DNA of 64,000 nucleotides, taken from an uncultured Sulfitobacter sp. GTDB taxonomy: Bacteria > Pseudomonadota > Alphaproteobacteria > Rhodobacterales > Rhodobacteraceae. Positions 53,051 through 62,650 of this stretch are shown here, in pieces (within the stretch, counting starts at the first letter, position 1; the number at the start of each line of letters is the position of its first letter). A program made the position numbers and the translations under genes. The notes below the pieces were generated by a model. It had not been told where the DNA came from, ran no database searches, and was given only the letters and a program-made list of their open reading frames with translations. The stretch spans positions 62,001 through 126,000 of the forward strand of contig CANLOQ010000001.1 in assembly GCA_947492925.1 (NCBI GenBank), read 5' to 3'.

Positions 53051-54439
53051 ATGTCCAGCTATGATGTCATCGTGATCGGTTCCGGCCCCGGCGGCTATGT
53101 CGCCGCCATCCGCTGCGCACAACTCGGCCTGAAAACCGCCTGCGTCGAGGGGCGCGAAACCTTGGGCGGCACCTGCCTGAACGTCGGCTGCATCCCGTCC
53201 AAGGCGCTTTTGCACGCGTCGCACATGCTGCACGAGGCGGAACATAATTTCGCTGAAATGGGGCTGAAGGGCAAAAGCCCCTCGGTCGACTGGAAGCAGA
53301 TGCTGACCTACAAGAACTCGACCATTGAAACCAACACCAAGGGCATCGAATTCCTGTTCAAAAAGAACAAGATCGACTGGCTCAAAGGCTGGGGATCGGT
53401 CCCCGAAGCGGGCAAGGTCAAGGTCGGTGACGAGGTTCACGAGGCTAAGAACATCATCATCGCCACCGGGTCCGAACCCAGCAGCCTGCCGGGCGTGGAA
53501 ATTGACGAAAAGGTCGTTGTCACGTCCACCGGCGCTTTGGAACTGGGCAAGGTGCCTAAGAAGATGGTCGTGATCGGCGCGGGCGTCATCGGGCTGGAAC
53601 TGGGCAGCGTCTATTCGCGGCTTGGTGCCGAGGTGACGGTGGTGGAATTCCTGGATGCCATCACACCCGGCATGGACCCCGAAGTGCAAAAGGTGTTCCA
53701 GCGCACGCTGAAGAAGCAGGGCATCGAATTCGTGATGGGGGCCGCCGTACAAAAGACCGAGGCCACCAAGACCAAGGCCAAGGTGCATTACAAGCTGCGC
53801 AAGGACGACAGTGAGCATGTGCTCGACGCCGATGTGGTGCTGGTCGCCACCGGGCGCAAACCCTACCACGACGGGCTCGACCTTGAGGCCCTTGGCATCC
53901 GCCTGACCAAGCGCGGACAGATTGCCATCACCAAGGAATGGGAAACCGACGTCAAAGGCATCTACGCCATCGGGGATGTGACCGAAGGCCCGATGCTGGC
54001 CCACAAGGCCGAGGACGAAGGCATGGCCGTTGCCGAAGTGATCGCGGGCAAGCATGGCCATGTGAACTACGGCGTGATCCCCGGTGTGATCTATACCCAC
54101 CCCGAAGTCGCAAATGTGGGCGAGACCGAGGCGAGCCTCAAGGAAGCAGGCCGCGCGTACAAGGTCGGCAAGTTTTCCTTCATGGGCAACGCACGCGCCA
54201 AGGCCAACTTTGCGGGCGACGGCTTTGTCAAAATCCTCGCGGACAAGGAAACGGACCGCATCTTGGGCGCGCATATCATTGGCCCGTCGGCGGGCGACCT
54301 GATCCATGAGGTCTGCGTTGCGATGGAATTTGGGGCCTCCGCACAGGATCTTGCCATGACCTGCCACGCGCATCCGACCTATTCCGAAGCCGTGCGCGAA
54401 GCGGCGCTGGCGTGCGGTGACGGCCCGATCCATATGTAA
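53051..54439 (+). CDS. lpdA: Dihydrolipoyl dehydrogenase (E3 of OGDH)
   Basis: 462 residues. FAD site [20 protein letters not shown]; redox disulfide in [25 protein letters not shown] site [41 protein letters not shown]-terminal catalytic His-Glu in [14 protein letters not shown]. Reoxidises lipoamide on SucB and passes electrons to NAD. Ribosome binding site AAGGAGA. Last gene of the operon. Confidence 0.97.
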   Translation: MSSYDVIVIGSGPGGYVAAIRCAQLGLKTACVEGRETLGGTCLNVGCIPSKALLHASHMLHEAEHNFAEMGLKGKSPSVDWKQMLTYKNSTIETNTKGIEFLFKKNKIDWLKGWGSVPEAGKVKVGDEVHEAKNIIIATGSEPSSLPGVEIDEKVVVTSTGALELGKVPKKMVVIGAGVIGLELGSVYSRLGAEVTVVEFLDAITPGMDPEVQKVFQRTLKKQGIEFVMGAAVQKTEATKTKAKVHYKLRKDDSEHVLDADVVLVATGRKPYHDGLDLEALGIRLTKRGQIAITKEWETDVKGIYAIGDVTEGPMLAHKAEDEGMAVAEVIAGKHGHVNYGVIPGVIYTHPEVANVGETEASLKEAGRAYKVGKFSFMGNARAKANFAGDGFVKILADKETDRILGAHIIGPSAGDLIHEVCVAMEFGASAQDLAMTCHAHPTYSEAVREAALACGDGPIHM

Positions 54440-54445
54440 TGGCCG

Positions 54446-54464
54446 GGCGGGCAACATGCCCGCC
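54446..54464 (+). repeat. 8-bp hairpin after lpdA
   Basis: GGCGGGCA (54446-54453) pairs perfectly with TGCCCGCC (54457-54464), loop ACA, starting 6 nt after the lpdA stop. No U tract; likely the 3' end structure of the suc-lpd transcript. Confidence 0.6.
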
Positions 54465-54566
54465 TGACCAACCACCCTGTCCGGGACCAGAACGGCCCAG
54501 ACAGTGCAATCCTTTCACCTCAAAACACAGGACGCGCGGCCCTCGCCCGCGCCTCCGCTTGGCTGT

Positions 54567-55757
54567 CTAACGCTGGACCTCTCGCGTCTCGCGATAAAAG
54601 ACCACAAAGGCCAGAGCCAGCAGAACAGCGGACACCCCCGCCAGCGCAGCCCATCCTACCCCAGCCACCAAAGCCCCCGCCGCAAAGGCGCAAAGCGTTG
54701 AAACCAGCGCGATGGCGGTCTCATTCGCCCCCTGCACGGCGGCCTTATCCTGTTCGGAAACCGCCTGCGCCAGCAAGGCCGTCGCGCCAATGAACCCAAA
54801 GTTCCACCCGACACCCAGCACCACAAGTGAGCCGTAAAAGTGACCGGCGGTCAGACCGCTCATCGCGACAAGGGAGGCCACAATCAGCAGTGTGATCCCG
54901 GTGAATGCGATCCGCTCTGCGCCAAATCGCTTGATCAGGAACCCAGTAAAGAAACTCGGCGCGAACATCGCCACCACATGCCAGCGGATGACATCCCCTG
55001 CGACGGCCTCCGAAAAACCACAGCCGATCATCGCAAGGGGGGTCGGCACCATCATAAAGACCATGATCCCCTGCGACACCGCGCCCAAACCAACGGCAAG
55101 CCGCACGGGCCGGTGTTTCAGCACGGACAGCGACGTCAGCCGGTCCTTCAGCGTTTGCGGTGCGGTCTGCGGTGGCTTGGGCAGGCGGATCAACAGTAGC
55201 GGCAATAGACCGATCACCGAAAGACCCGCAAGCGCTGCATAGGCACCGGCAAGCGGCACGGGGGCCAAAGCATCCTTGGCCCAGATAAACACCTGCGGTC
55301 CGACAAATGCAGCAATCAGCCCCGATGTCAGGATCAGTGATATTGCCACCGGTTGCCACGCTGCACTCACTGTCTCTGCGGCAGCAAAACGAAAAAACTG
55401 ATAGCAGGCAAGTGCCGCGCCCAATGCAAGGTGAGCCAGACACAAAAGAACAAAACTGCCCGTCAGCAGTGCCCAGACCCCCATCAAAGCTCCCGCAGTT
55501 GCACAGGCACCTCCGGCAAAGAACCCGGCCTTGCGCCCCAGACGCCCCATCAACAGCGAAAACGGTGCCGCAGCAAACAATCCGGCCAGCGTCGACAGCG
55601 ACGCGGGCAAGGTGGCAAGCGCTGTGGACGGGGCCAGCATCAGGCCCGCCAGTCCGCCCAGAATGATCATCATCGGCATTGCGGACCCAAGGATCGTGTT
55701 TGCCACAAGCAGACCGATGTATGATCTGTTCCGGGAAAGGATCGAACTGCGCATCAT
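54567..55757 (-). CDS. MFS transporter
   Basis: 396 residues, twelve membrane helices. The signature loop between helices 2 and 3 is FSLLMGRLGRKAGFFAGG (G-R-x-G-R-[KR]), and FTGFLIKRFGAERIAF is the equivalent in the second half. Substrate unknown; no efflux-specific motif was recognised. ATG 55757 or 55754 places helix 1 near the N-terminus; the reading frame runs on to 55841 without family-like residues. A CtrA-type box and a palindrome lie ~200 bp upstream. Confidence 0.85.
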   Translation of the reverse strand: MMRSSILSRNRSYIGLLVANTILGSAMPMMIILGGLAGLMLAPSTALATLPASLSTLAGLFAAAPFSLLMGRLGRKAGFFAGGACATAGALMGVWALLTGSFVLLCLAHLALGAALACYQFFRFAAAETVSAAWQPVAISLILTSGLIAAFVGPQVFIWAKDALAPVPLAGAYAALAGLSVIGLLPLLLIRLPKPPQTAPQTLKDRLTSLSVLKHRPVRLAVGLGAVSQGIMVFMMVPTPLAMIGCGFSEAVAGDVIRWHVVAMFAPSFFTGFLIKRFGAERIAFTGITLLIVASLVAMSGLTAGHFYGSLVVLGVGWNFGFIGATALLAQAVSEQDKAAVQGANETAIALVSTLCAFAAGALVAGVGWAALAGVSAVLLALAFVVFYRETREVQR

Positions 55758-55948
55758 GGTGTTCCGTCTATCAGGGGCAAAGAGGTGCAGCACCACTTCC
55801 GCCTCCGTGAGGTAGGGCCGGATAAACATGCATCCATGCAAGGTTCTGTGGCCCTGTCACATCAACCGGAGCCCTCAGTGGAGGGGGGGCAAGTACCACT
55901 CAGGTAAAACTATTCACACAGTCGATGCCGCCCGGCCGCAAAAATTCG

Positions 55949-55963
55949 TTAACTCATTGTTAA
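55949..55963. promoter_or_regulatory. CtrA-type box in the MFS gene leader
   Basis: TTAACTCATTGTTAA, again TTAA-N7-TTAA. On the minus strand a CATTAG element stands two bases in front, the same layout as at the luxR promoter. It lies in the 243-bp gap between the PPOX and MFS genes. Confidence 0.45.
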
Positions 55964-55970
55964 CACTAAT

Positions 55971-55986
55971 GTTTCGCGCGCGAAAC
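55971..55986. promoter_or_regulatory. Perfect 16-bp palindrome
   Basis: GTTTCGCGCGCGAAAC, fully self-complementary, 7 bp from the CtrA-type box and 14 bp from the PPOX stop. It looks like an operator for a dimeric regulator, although an mRNA 3' hairpin of the PPOX gene is also possible. Confidence 0.45.
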
Positions 55987-56000
55987 AAATGGACATCGCG

Positions 56001-56606
56001 TCACCACATCGTCTCACGCGCCCGCGCGTGCCACGCATCATCATACGGCGCGCCACCTTCTTCGCCGCTGGTCATCTCGGCCAGTATCTCACCGACGCTC
56101 GGCAGGTCACCGCTTTCATCCACACCCGACCATGTACCTGCGCGCATCAGCGCGCGCGCACATTGGGTGTATATTTCGGCAATTGTGATAACGATCACAG
56201 TGGCGGGCTGGCGGCCCTGCTTTTCAAACCGCGCGCGCAGCTCAGGCGCAGCGGTCAGCACGGCCTGCCCGTTCACCCGCACCACATTGTTTGACCCCGG
56301 CACCATGAACATGCACGACACGCGCCCGTCCTCGACAATGTTACGCAGGGAATCCAGCCTGTTGTTCCCGCGCCAGTCCGGCATCGCCAGCGTATGCGCG
56401 TCCAGTTCCATGACAACCGGCCCGTCATCCCCGCGCGGGCTGCCATCTGTGCCCCTTGGCCCAACCGTGCTCAACATGCACAGCTTTGATGCCATGATCC
56501 ATTTGCGGTAAAGCGGCGTCATCTGCGTTGCCACCTTGCGCAAAGACGCGGCACCGGGTGCCCCATAAAGCGCCTCAAGCCCGGCAATATCCGTAATCTT
56601 ATCCAT
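56001..56606 (-). CDS. Pyridoxamine 5'-phosphate oxidase-fold flavin protein
   Basis: 201 residues. ITDIAGLEALYGAPGAASLRKV at the N-terminus, MLSTVGPRGTDGSPRGD, LAMPDWRGNNRLDSLRNIVED and VSCMFMVPGSNNVVRVNGQA form the split-barrel FMN site typical of the MSMEG_1024-like (TIGR04025) group. Likely a flavin or F420-type reductase with unknown substrate, not PdxH itself. ATG 56606 overlaps the acyltransferase 3' end by 8 bp, so it is the last gene of the ftsE-ftsX-acyltransferase unit. Confidence 0.85.
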   Translation of the reverse strand: MDKITDIAGLEALYGAPGAASLRKVATQMTPLYRKWIMASKLCMLSTVGPRGTDGSPRGDDGPVVMELDAHTLAMPDWRGNNRLDSLRNIVEDGRVSCMFMVPGSNNVVRVNGQAVLTAAPELRARFEKQGRQPATVIVITIAEIYTQCARALMRAGTWSGVDESGDLPSVGEILAEMTSGEEGGAPYDDAWHARARETMW

Positions 56607-57324
56607 CCGCGCGCCACCCCGCTTCGGCCAGCAACCTGTCTGACGCTGTTTCAACCGTCTGTTCCAGCTGCGCCACGAACTGCTCTTTGCTCAGTCCCGG
56701 CTGGATAGGGTCCAGAAATTCAACCACCGCAACCCCGGGTCTGCGATAAAGACCCCGGCGCGGCCAAAAGTAGCCTGCATTTGTCGCCACCGGGATGCAC
56801 GGCTGTTCCAGCTGACCGTAAAGAACCGCCGTGCCGACCTTGTAGGGCACCCGTGCCCCCGGTGCCACGCGCGTGCCCTGCGGATAGATCACGATCTGCC
56901 CCGGCTCGATCCGGCCCGCGTTCACATCCTCCATCATCTTCGCAATCGCCTTACCGCGCTTGCCCCGGTCCACCGCAATCATCTGCATGCGTTTGGTGTA
57001 TTGCCCGATCACCGGCGTCCACAGAATCTCGCGTTTCATGATGAACTTGGCCCGGGGCAGCGCATGGAAAATCACCATGATGTCCAGAAACGACTGATGT
57101 TTCGCTGCGACCAGAACCTCGCCTTGCGGCACGTTTCCACGCACCTCGCAGCGCAGTCCGATCAACCAGCGCCCGGTCCACATGCACCATGCCGCATAAG
57201 TCTTACAGGCTGTATAGGCCCCGGTCTTTGAAAACATCGCCCACGGCGCGAACAGCAGACCGATCACCGGCATCATGACCGTGGCCTGAAAAATATAGAG
57301 AATGGACCGGACCCATTGCAGCAT
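56599..57324 (-). CDS. 1-acyl-glycerol-3-phosphate acyltransferase, PlsC-type
   Basis: 241 residues. N-terminal membrane helix (ILYIFQATVMMPVIGLLFAPW), motif I AAKHQSFLDIMV (HX4D), motif II region IAVDRGKRGKA, motif III VIYPQGTRVAPG, and VPVATNAG-like IPVATNAGYFW. Acylates lysophosphatidate at the sn-2 position at the inner membrane. ATG shares one base with the ftsX stop. Its coupling to ftsEX links phospholipid synthesis with division. Confidence 0.9.
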   Translation of the reverse strand: MLQWVRSILYIFQATVMMPVIGLLFAPWAMFSKTGAYTACKTYAAWCMWTGRWLIGLRCEVRGNVPQGEVLVAAKHQSFLDIMVIFHALPRAKFIMKREILWTPVIGQYTKRMQMIAVDRGKRGKAIAKMMEDVNAGRIEPGQIVIYPQGTRVAPGARVPYKVGTAVLYGQLEQPCIPVATNAGYFWPRRGLYRRPGVAVVEFLDPIQPGLSKEQFVAQLEQTVETASDRLLAEAGWRADG

Positions 57325-58229
57325 TACGACAGTTCTCCCAGGGTGCGCCGGGCGGCAGCGCGGGTCGCAGCAAAGGCGACGGCACCCGCCAGCAGCGGAA
57401 TAAGCAGCGGCAAAAGCCAATGCGCGCCGCGAAAGCCAAGACCGGTCAGAAATCCACCGGCGTCTGAGGCTTGCGGCAGAAACAGCACAGCCAGCATCCC
57501 AATCACCGTGCCTGCGGCCGCACCGGACAGGGCGCGCAGGGTAAACCGGCGGATGAAAGCCAGCGCGATGTAATCATCCGTGGCACCCACCAGCCGCAGC
57601 ACGCGGATCACCTGCGCATTCGCGGCAAGGGCCGCATGGGCGGCCAGTGTGATCATCGCCGCAACCGCCGCCGTGATCAGTACGATCGACACCCAGCCCA
57701 GCAGCCGTAGCCGTCCCGCCGCCTCTACCAGAGGCGCGCGCCAGCGGCTGTGATCATCCAGCACCGCACCGGGCACCTCGGCGGCCAGCCGCAAACGCAG
57801 ACCGGCGGCATCAAAACCCGTGCGGTCCTCGATCACCTCGATCAGACGCGGGACCGGCAAGCTGTCCAGCGCCAGATCATTGCCGAACCACGGCGCAAGA
57901 AGCGCCTGTTGTTCCTCGTTGCTCAGCGCGCGGGCGCTTGCCACGCCGGCAGTGGTATCCAGAATACGCAGGGCCGCATCGGTCTGGGCGGCGCGCTGTT
58001 CCTGCGGGGCGACGATGCGGATCGTGGCGGAGCGTGCCAGTTCATCCCCCCAGCGTTCCGCCAGTCGGCCCGCCGCCAGCGACAGGGCCAGCGCAAAAAC
58101 CGCAAGAAACGCCATCGCACCCGCCGCGAACAGCGTCAGCTGCGCGGTAAAGCCAGAGGGCGGCACAACACGGTCTGCGTGGCGGTCACCGGCCAGCAGA
58201 TTGACAATTGCGGCGCGCAGCCCCTTCAC
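57324..58229 (-). CDS. ftsX: Cell division permease-like protein FtsX
   Basis: 301 residues, four membrane helices: one near 30-50 (LFAAGAMAFLAVFALALSLA) and three at the C-terminus, with a periplasmic domain between (ATIRIVAPQEQRAAQ, VIEDRTGFDAAGL). FtsX family membrane core: LIAL-like AFIRRFTLRALSGAAAGTVIG. With FtsE it controls envelope hydrolases at the division site. GTG start overlapping the ftsE stop (GTGA). Confidence 0.9.
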   Translation of the reverse strand: MKGLRAAIVNLLAGDRHADRVVPPSGFTAQLTLFAAGAMAFLAVFALALSLAAGRLAERWGDELARSATIRIVAPQEQRAAQTDAALRILDTTAGVASARALSNEEQQALLAPWFGNDLALDSLPVPRLIEVIEDRTGFDAAGLRLRLAAEVPGAVLDDHSRWRAPLVEAAGRLRLLGWVSIVLITAAVAAMITLAAHAALAANAQVIRVLRLVGATDDYIALAFIRRFTLRALSGAAAGTVIGMLAVLFLPQASDAGGFLTGLGFRGAHWLLPLLIPLLAGAVAFAATRAAARRTLGELS

Positions 58230-58903
58230 AGGTCCGCCCCCGCAAGCTGGATGCGCCGGTTGGCGATCCGCAGCACACGGGCCTGCACATGGGTCTTGGT
58301 GGCCCGGATAAGGCTGAGGTCATGGGTGGCAATCAGAACGGTCTTGCCCATCTTGTTCAACTCAATCAGCAAACGCAGCAGGCGTTGCGACATCTCCCAG
58401 TCGATGTTGCCGGTCGGCTCATCTGCCAGCACCACATCGGGCGACATGATGACCGCCCGCGCCAGCGCCGCACGCTGGCGTTCGCCGCCCGACAGTTCCG
58501 GCGGCAGGGCATCGGCGCGGTTGGTCAGCCCGACCCACGACATCAGTTCGCCCAGATCCCCGCCTGCCGCTTCGGCATGGCGGCCCGACACCGTGAGGGG
58601 CAATGCGATGTTGTCGGTCAGGCTCAGATGATCCAGGAACTGCACATCCTGATGCACCACGCCCACGCGCCGGCGAATGACGGCGATGTCATCGCGGTTC
58701 AGCCCGCGCACATCCGCCCCGAACAGCCGCACGTGGCCCGCTGTGGGCAACAGCGCCCCGTAGCATAATTTCATGAGGGTCGTCTTGCCTGCACCGGATG
58801 GTCCGGTCAGAAAATGAAACGATCCCGGTGCCAGTTTCAGCGATATTTCAGACAGCAATTCACCGCCGCCATAGCTGTAGGCCACATTTTCCAGATCAAT
58901 CAC
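58226..58903 (-). CDS. ftsE: Cell division ATP-binding protein FtsE
   Basis: 225 residues. Walker A GPSGAGKTTLMKLCYG, Q-loop VVHQDVQFL, signature LSGGERQRAALARA, Walker B VVLADEPTGNID, H-loop LIATHDLSL. Start ATG at 58903 matches the family N-terminus MIDLENVAYSYGGGE. Leads the ftsE-ftsX-acyltransferase-PPOX unit; all four genes overlap. Confidence 0.93.
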   Translation of the reverse strand: MIDLENVAYSYGGGELLSEISLKLAPGSFHFLTGPSGAGKTTLMKLCYGALLPTAGHVRLFGADVRGLNRDDIAVIRRRVGVVHQDVQFLDHLSLTDNIALPLTVSGRHAEAAGGDLGELMSWVGLTNRADALPPELSGGERQRAALARAVIMSPDVVLADEPTGNIDWEMSQRLLRLLIELNKMGKTVLIATHDLSLIRATKTHVQARVLRIANRRIQLAGADL

Positions 58904-59067
58904 AGGCTTACCCCGGTAAAACTTGATCTGTTGTGCCTCAGCACCGCTGGGGATTCAATGCGCCACTTCTGCCGTTTGGCAACAGTTAGCGCTTTTCCTG
59001 CGGTATTGTTAACCATATGCTACCGTTACTGCGCAAATCTAGGTGCGCGTGAGTAACGGAATACCAG

Positions 59068-59922
59068 ATGAGGCTGACCTGTCCAAATTGCGATGCCCAG
59101 TATGAGGTGCCCGACGAGGTCGTGCCGACCTCTGGTCGGGATGTGCAGTGTTCCAACTGCGGACAGACGTGGTTTCAGCATCACCCCGACAACATGCCTC
59201 CCGAACCCGAAGAAGAGGTCGCGCTGAACGTCGAGGCACCGGCCCCGGACGAAGAGGTTTCGCCACCGCCGCCGCCCCGCCCGCCGGAGCATGAACCGGC
59301 CCGGCGCGAGCTGGATCCCGCCGTGGCGGATATTCTGCGCCAAGAGGCCGAAGCGGAGTTCGAAGCACGGCGCAAACGCCAGTCGGAGCCGCTTGAAAGT
59401 CAGCCTGATCTGGGGCTGGAGACTCGCGACGACCCGATGCCAGCGGCGGCAGCATCCGCGCCGGCGGCTGAGGATGATGCGGCGCAACGGACGTTGGACG
59501 CCAAGCGGCGTATGGCGCGTATGCGCGGAGAGCCGGAACCCGCCACGGAAGCGGCGGCGACGGCGGCCGCAATCTCGTCGCGCCGCGAGTTGTTGCCGGA
59601 CATCGAAGAGATCAACTCGACCCTGCGCAACGACACGGCCCCAAGCGGTGTTGATGCGGACAGCCGCGAAGAGTTGGGCGCAGGTGGCGGCAAAAAGCCC
59701 AAAAGCGGCTTCCGGCGCGGTTTCATGATTGTTCTGCTGATCGCGGTGCTTCTGATCCTGCTTTACATCTTTGCCCCGCGCATTTCGGCGGCTGTACCAG
59801 CGCTTGAAGGGATCATGAACGGTTATGCCGCCATGATTGACGGACTGCGTGCCGCGCTGGATGGCTGGCTGAAAGGCGTTCTCAGCTGGCTTGATACAGT
59901 GGCCAGTGAATCCGAAAGCTGA
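59068..59922 (+). CDS. Zinc-ribbon (MJ0042-type) single-pass membrane protein
   Basis: 284 residues. N-terminal zinc ribbon RLTCPNCDAQYEVPDEVVP with C-x-x-C at 5-8 and a second CSNCGQTWFQ at 28-31. A long acidic, Pro/Glu/Ala-rich disordered stretch (~45-205) follows, then one membrane helix (~218-238, MIVLLIAVLLILLYIF) and an amphipathic end. This is common in alphaproteobacteria next to ftsEX; role unknown, perhaps envelope or division. Divergent from ftsE by 164 bp. Strong terminator behind it. Confidence 0.87.
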   Translation: MRLTCPNCDAQYEVPDEVVPTSGRDVQCSNCGQTWFQHHPDNMPPEPEEEVALNVEAPAPDEEVSPPPPPRPPEHEPARRELDPAVADILRQEAEAEFEARRKRQSEPLESQPDLGLETRDDPMPAAAASAPAAEDDAAQRTLDAKRRMARMRGEPEPATEAAATAAAISSRRELLPDIEEINSTLRNDTAPSGVDADSREELGAGGGKKPKSGFRRGFMIVLLIAVLLILLYIFAPRISAAVPALEGIMNGYAAMIDGLRAALDGWLKGVLSWLDTVASESES

Positions 59923-59932
59923 CTGCTTTGAC

Positions 59933-59968
59933 GCGGCGCCCCCGCATTTAGAGGCCGCGCCGCTTTTT
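59933..59968 (+). terminator. Rho-independent terminator after the zinc-ribbon gene
   Basis: GCGGCGC (59933-59939) pairs with GCGCCGC (59957-59963), 17-nt loop, followed by five T (59964-59968). It also separates this gene from the convergent DUF4175 gene ending at 59978. Confidence 0.85.
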
Positions 59969-59977
59969 CCCGACTTT

Positions 59978-62614
59978 TCAGAACCGGTCCAGCAAACGGT
60001 TCAGATAATCACGCTCAACCTCTGGACGTGCGGTTTCGCCGGAACGGCGGCGAATTTCATCAAGCAATTCGCGGGCGCGGGCGGAGCTGCCCGGCCCCAT
60101 CGCCAGCGGTCCTTCGGAACTGCTGGCCCCGTTGCTGCCCTGCTCGCGGCCCAGCGGATCGCGGTTTTCGGCACGGCGGTCGGATTCGGCAGTGCCCTGA
60201 CCGGGTTGCTGGTTCTGCTGGTCCTGCGCCATCGCTTCGCCCAGTGACCGCATGCCTTCACGCAGCGCTTCCATTGCCTGTGCCTGATTGTCGATGGCAT
60301 CAGCCAAATCGCGGTTGCGCAGCGCATCTTCGGCCTGATCCATTGCGCGGCCCGCACGGTCCAGTGCATCGCGCGCGGCATCACCTTCGGGCGTGCCCTG
60401 ACCCGGTAGACGGCCCTGCTGGCGACGCAATTCGTCGCGCAGCGCCTGCTGACGTTCGGCCAGTCCTTCCTCGCCCTTGCCATAGCCCGGGCCCTGTTCA
60501 CCGCCTTCGGGGGTCTGTCCGTTCTGGCCTTGCTGTTGCTGCTGGCCTTCACCCTGCCCCTGTCCTTGGGCCTGACCTTGACCGCCCTGACCTTCGTGGC
60601 TTTCGCCCCGGCCCTGACCGCCGTTGCGTCCTTCGTTGCCCTGATTCTCACCGGCCTGCGCATTGGGATTGAACTGTTCCTGCAAATCGCGGAACGCCTG
60701 ATCGCTCAGGCCCTGTTGCTGGCGCAGGGTGTCGGCCAGCCCTTCCATCGCCTGCTCACCCGGGGATTGCCCGCCCTGCCCCTGCTGGCCTTGCGTGACG
60801 CGCATGTTTTCCATCATCTCCTGCAACTGCTGCAGGGCTTCGGCGGCCTCGGCCATGCGGCCTTCTTCCATCAGTTCCTGAATGCGGTCCATCATGCGTT
60901 GCAGATCATCCTGCGTCATCTGCATGCTCTCGCCCTGCTGTTGCTGCTGCTGGCCGTCCTGACCCTCCTGCGCCTGCTGGCGCTGCAACTGCTGCATGTA
61001 TTCTTCGGTGGCGCGGCGCAATTCGTCCATCAGCTCGGCGATTTCTTCGTCGGACGCGCCGTTCTTCATCGCTTCCTGAAGCCGCTCCTGCGCCCGGCGC
61101 AAACGCTCCAGCGCGTCGGACAGCACCCCTTCTTCCAGCTCAATGGCAAGCCCCCAGAGGTCTTCGGCCAGCTCCTGCTGTACCTCATCGTCCAGCCCGT
61201 AGCGGGTGCGGATTTCAAGCCGGTCGATCAGCCGCTTGAGCCTGAGCGCGGTGGTTTCTGACCGAAAGACATCCTGCGGCTGATAGGACACCGCGCGCAT
61301 CACCTGCGCCATGCGCGGTGCGTTTGCCTTGGACCACAAAAGATCACGCCGCATTTCGATCACGGCGGCAGCGGCTGGGTTAAAGAACCGCCTGCCCGGC
61401 AGGATCATGTCCTGCGGCACGGTTGTGCCCATCTGTTCGGCAGCGTCCAAAACCGCAAGGGACAGTTTCACCGGCAGGTTCGCCCAGGGATGTTTCGAAA
61501 AGTCTTCGATCAGGTTTTCCTCAAACGCGGCGCGGTTGCCCGCGATGGGCGTCGGCAGGGGCACAACAATCTGCTCGCGCGGATCGGGATCAAGGGTCAG
61601 ACCATAGCGGCGGTCAACGGCAGCCAGATCAAGCAGGATGCGTGCCTCGCCTGCCTCGACGCCGTAGTCATCGCGCGCGGAAAAGGGCAGACGCAGTTCG
61701 CCCAGCGCGGCCACTTCCGGCGCGCCCAGCACTTCGACCTGCGGTGGGCTATCGGGGCGCACGCTTACGTCCCAGACGCGGCCATTCGGCCCGTCAATGG
61801 CGATGCTGCCTGCCTGCACCACCGCGAAATCCTGAACGGGATCAGAGGCGGCGGGCAAATCGGCAGTACGCCCCGAGACAGTTTCGGCCAATGTCAGCGC
61901 GCCAACCTCGCCATAAAAGCGCAGGGTGATCAGCGTGCCTTTGGGCAGGTCCAGCGGCCCTTCGGCCAGATCATTGAGGTACAGCGTCGGTTTGCCGGTA
62001 TAGCGTGGCGGTTCCGCCCAGCCTTCCCAGACCGGCCCGTTGGCCAACCCGCCCGCTGTCGGTGCCATGCCCGCGACAGAGCCAACACGCCAGATAGAGC
62101 CAAACACCAGCGCCACCGCAAACGCCAGCACGGCCACATACCGCAGGGCATATGGATCGCGGGATGCCACCCGCAGATCAGCGGGCACAGGGCCAGCCGC
62201 TGCGGCGCGTTCGGCCATCCGGGCCTTGTGCGCGCGCCAGACGGCCATCGCCGCATCGTCGTCTCCACCGATGGCTGCATCATCCATCATTGCCTGAATG
62301 GGACGGCCCGGCAGGCTTGCATCAAGGCGTTCCATCGCCGCCGCCCGCGACGGGATGCGAAACCGCCGCAACGCATAGACAAACGCAGCCCCCCCTGCCA
62401 GCACCGCAATCACCGCAACCGCCCAGACGCCCTCAAGCATGACGCTTTCGTGCAGGCCCATCATCAGCGCGGCCAGCACCAAAAGCACCACCGTCATCAG
62501 CGGCCAAAGCGATTGCACCAAAGCCTCCGCCAACATGCCCGCGCGTGTCCAGCGCAGCGGCCAGCGCAGTTTCGTCAATCCACGGCGCAGATCATTCGGG
62601 GTGAATGTGCTCAT
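59978..62614 (-). CDS. DUF4175 (TIGR02302) membrane protein with Q/G-rich coiled coil
   Basis: 878 residues. Two helices near 28-80 (LMTVVLLVLAALMMGL, VWAVAVIAVLAGGAAFVYAL), one at ~155 (YVAVLAFAVALVFGSIW), then a beta-rich periplasmic domain (~195-420: EPPRYTGKPTLYLNDLAEG, LPFSARDDYGVEAGEARI). Residues ~480-640 form long Glu/Gln/Met coiled coils, and ~640-760 a Gly/Gln/Asn low-complexity region (runs such as QGQGQGEG and QQQQQGE). C-terminal SSARARELLDEIRRRSGE is the family end. The role is unknown; it is commonly next to lysA. Confidence 0.88.
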   Translation of the reverse strand: MSTFTPNDLRRGLTKLRWPLRWTRAGMLAEALVQSLWPLMTVVLLVLAALMMGLHESVMLEGVWAVAVIAVLAGGAAFVYALRRFRIPSRAAAMERLDASLPGRPIQAMMDDAAIGGDDDAAMAVWRAHKARMAERAAAAGPVPADLRVASRDPYALRYVAVLAFAVALVFGSIWRVGSVAGMAPTAGGLANGPVWEGWAEPPRYTGKPTLYLNDLAEGPLDLPKGTLITLRFYGEVGALTLAETVSGRTADLPAASDPVQDFAVVQAGSIAIDGPNGRVWDVSVRPDSPPQVEVLGAPEVAALGELRLPFSARDDYGVEAGEARILLDLAAVDRRYGLTLDPDPREQIVVPLPTPIAGNRAAFEENLIEDFSKHPWANLPVKLSLAVLDAAEQMGTTVPQDMILPGRRFFNPAAAAVIEMRRDLLWSKANAPRMAQVMRAVSYQPQDVFRSETTALRLKRLIDRLEIRTRYGLDDEVQQELAEDLWGLAIELEEGVLSDALERLRRAQERLQEAMKNGASDEEIAELMDELRRATEEYMQQLQRQQAQEGQDGQQQQQQGESMQMTQDDLQRMMDRIQELMEEGRMAEAAEALQQLQEMMENMRVTQGQQGQGGQSPGEQAMEGLADTLRQQQGLSDQAFRDLQEQFNPNAQAGENQGNEGRNGGQGRGESHEGQGGQGQAQGQGQGEGQQQQQGQNGQTPEGGEQGPGYGKGEEGLAERQQALRDELRRQQGRLPGQGTPEGDAARDALDRAGRAMDQAEDALRNRDLADAIDNQAQAMEALREGMRSLGEAMAQDQQNQQPGQGTAESDRRAENRDPLGREQGSNGASSSEGPLAMGPGSSARARELLDEIRRRSGETARPEVERDYLNRLLDRF

Positions 62615-62650
62615 CGCATAGGCTCCCTGATGCTGCGGGGCGGAATATCC

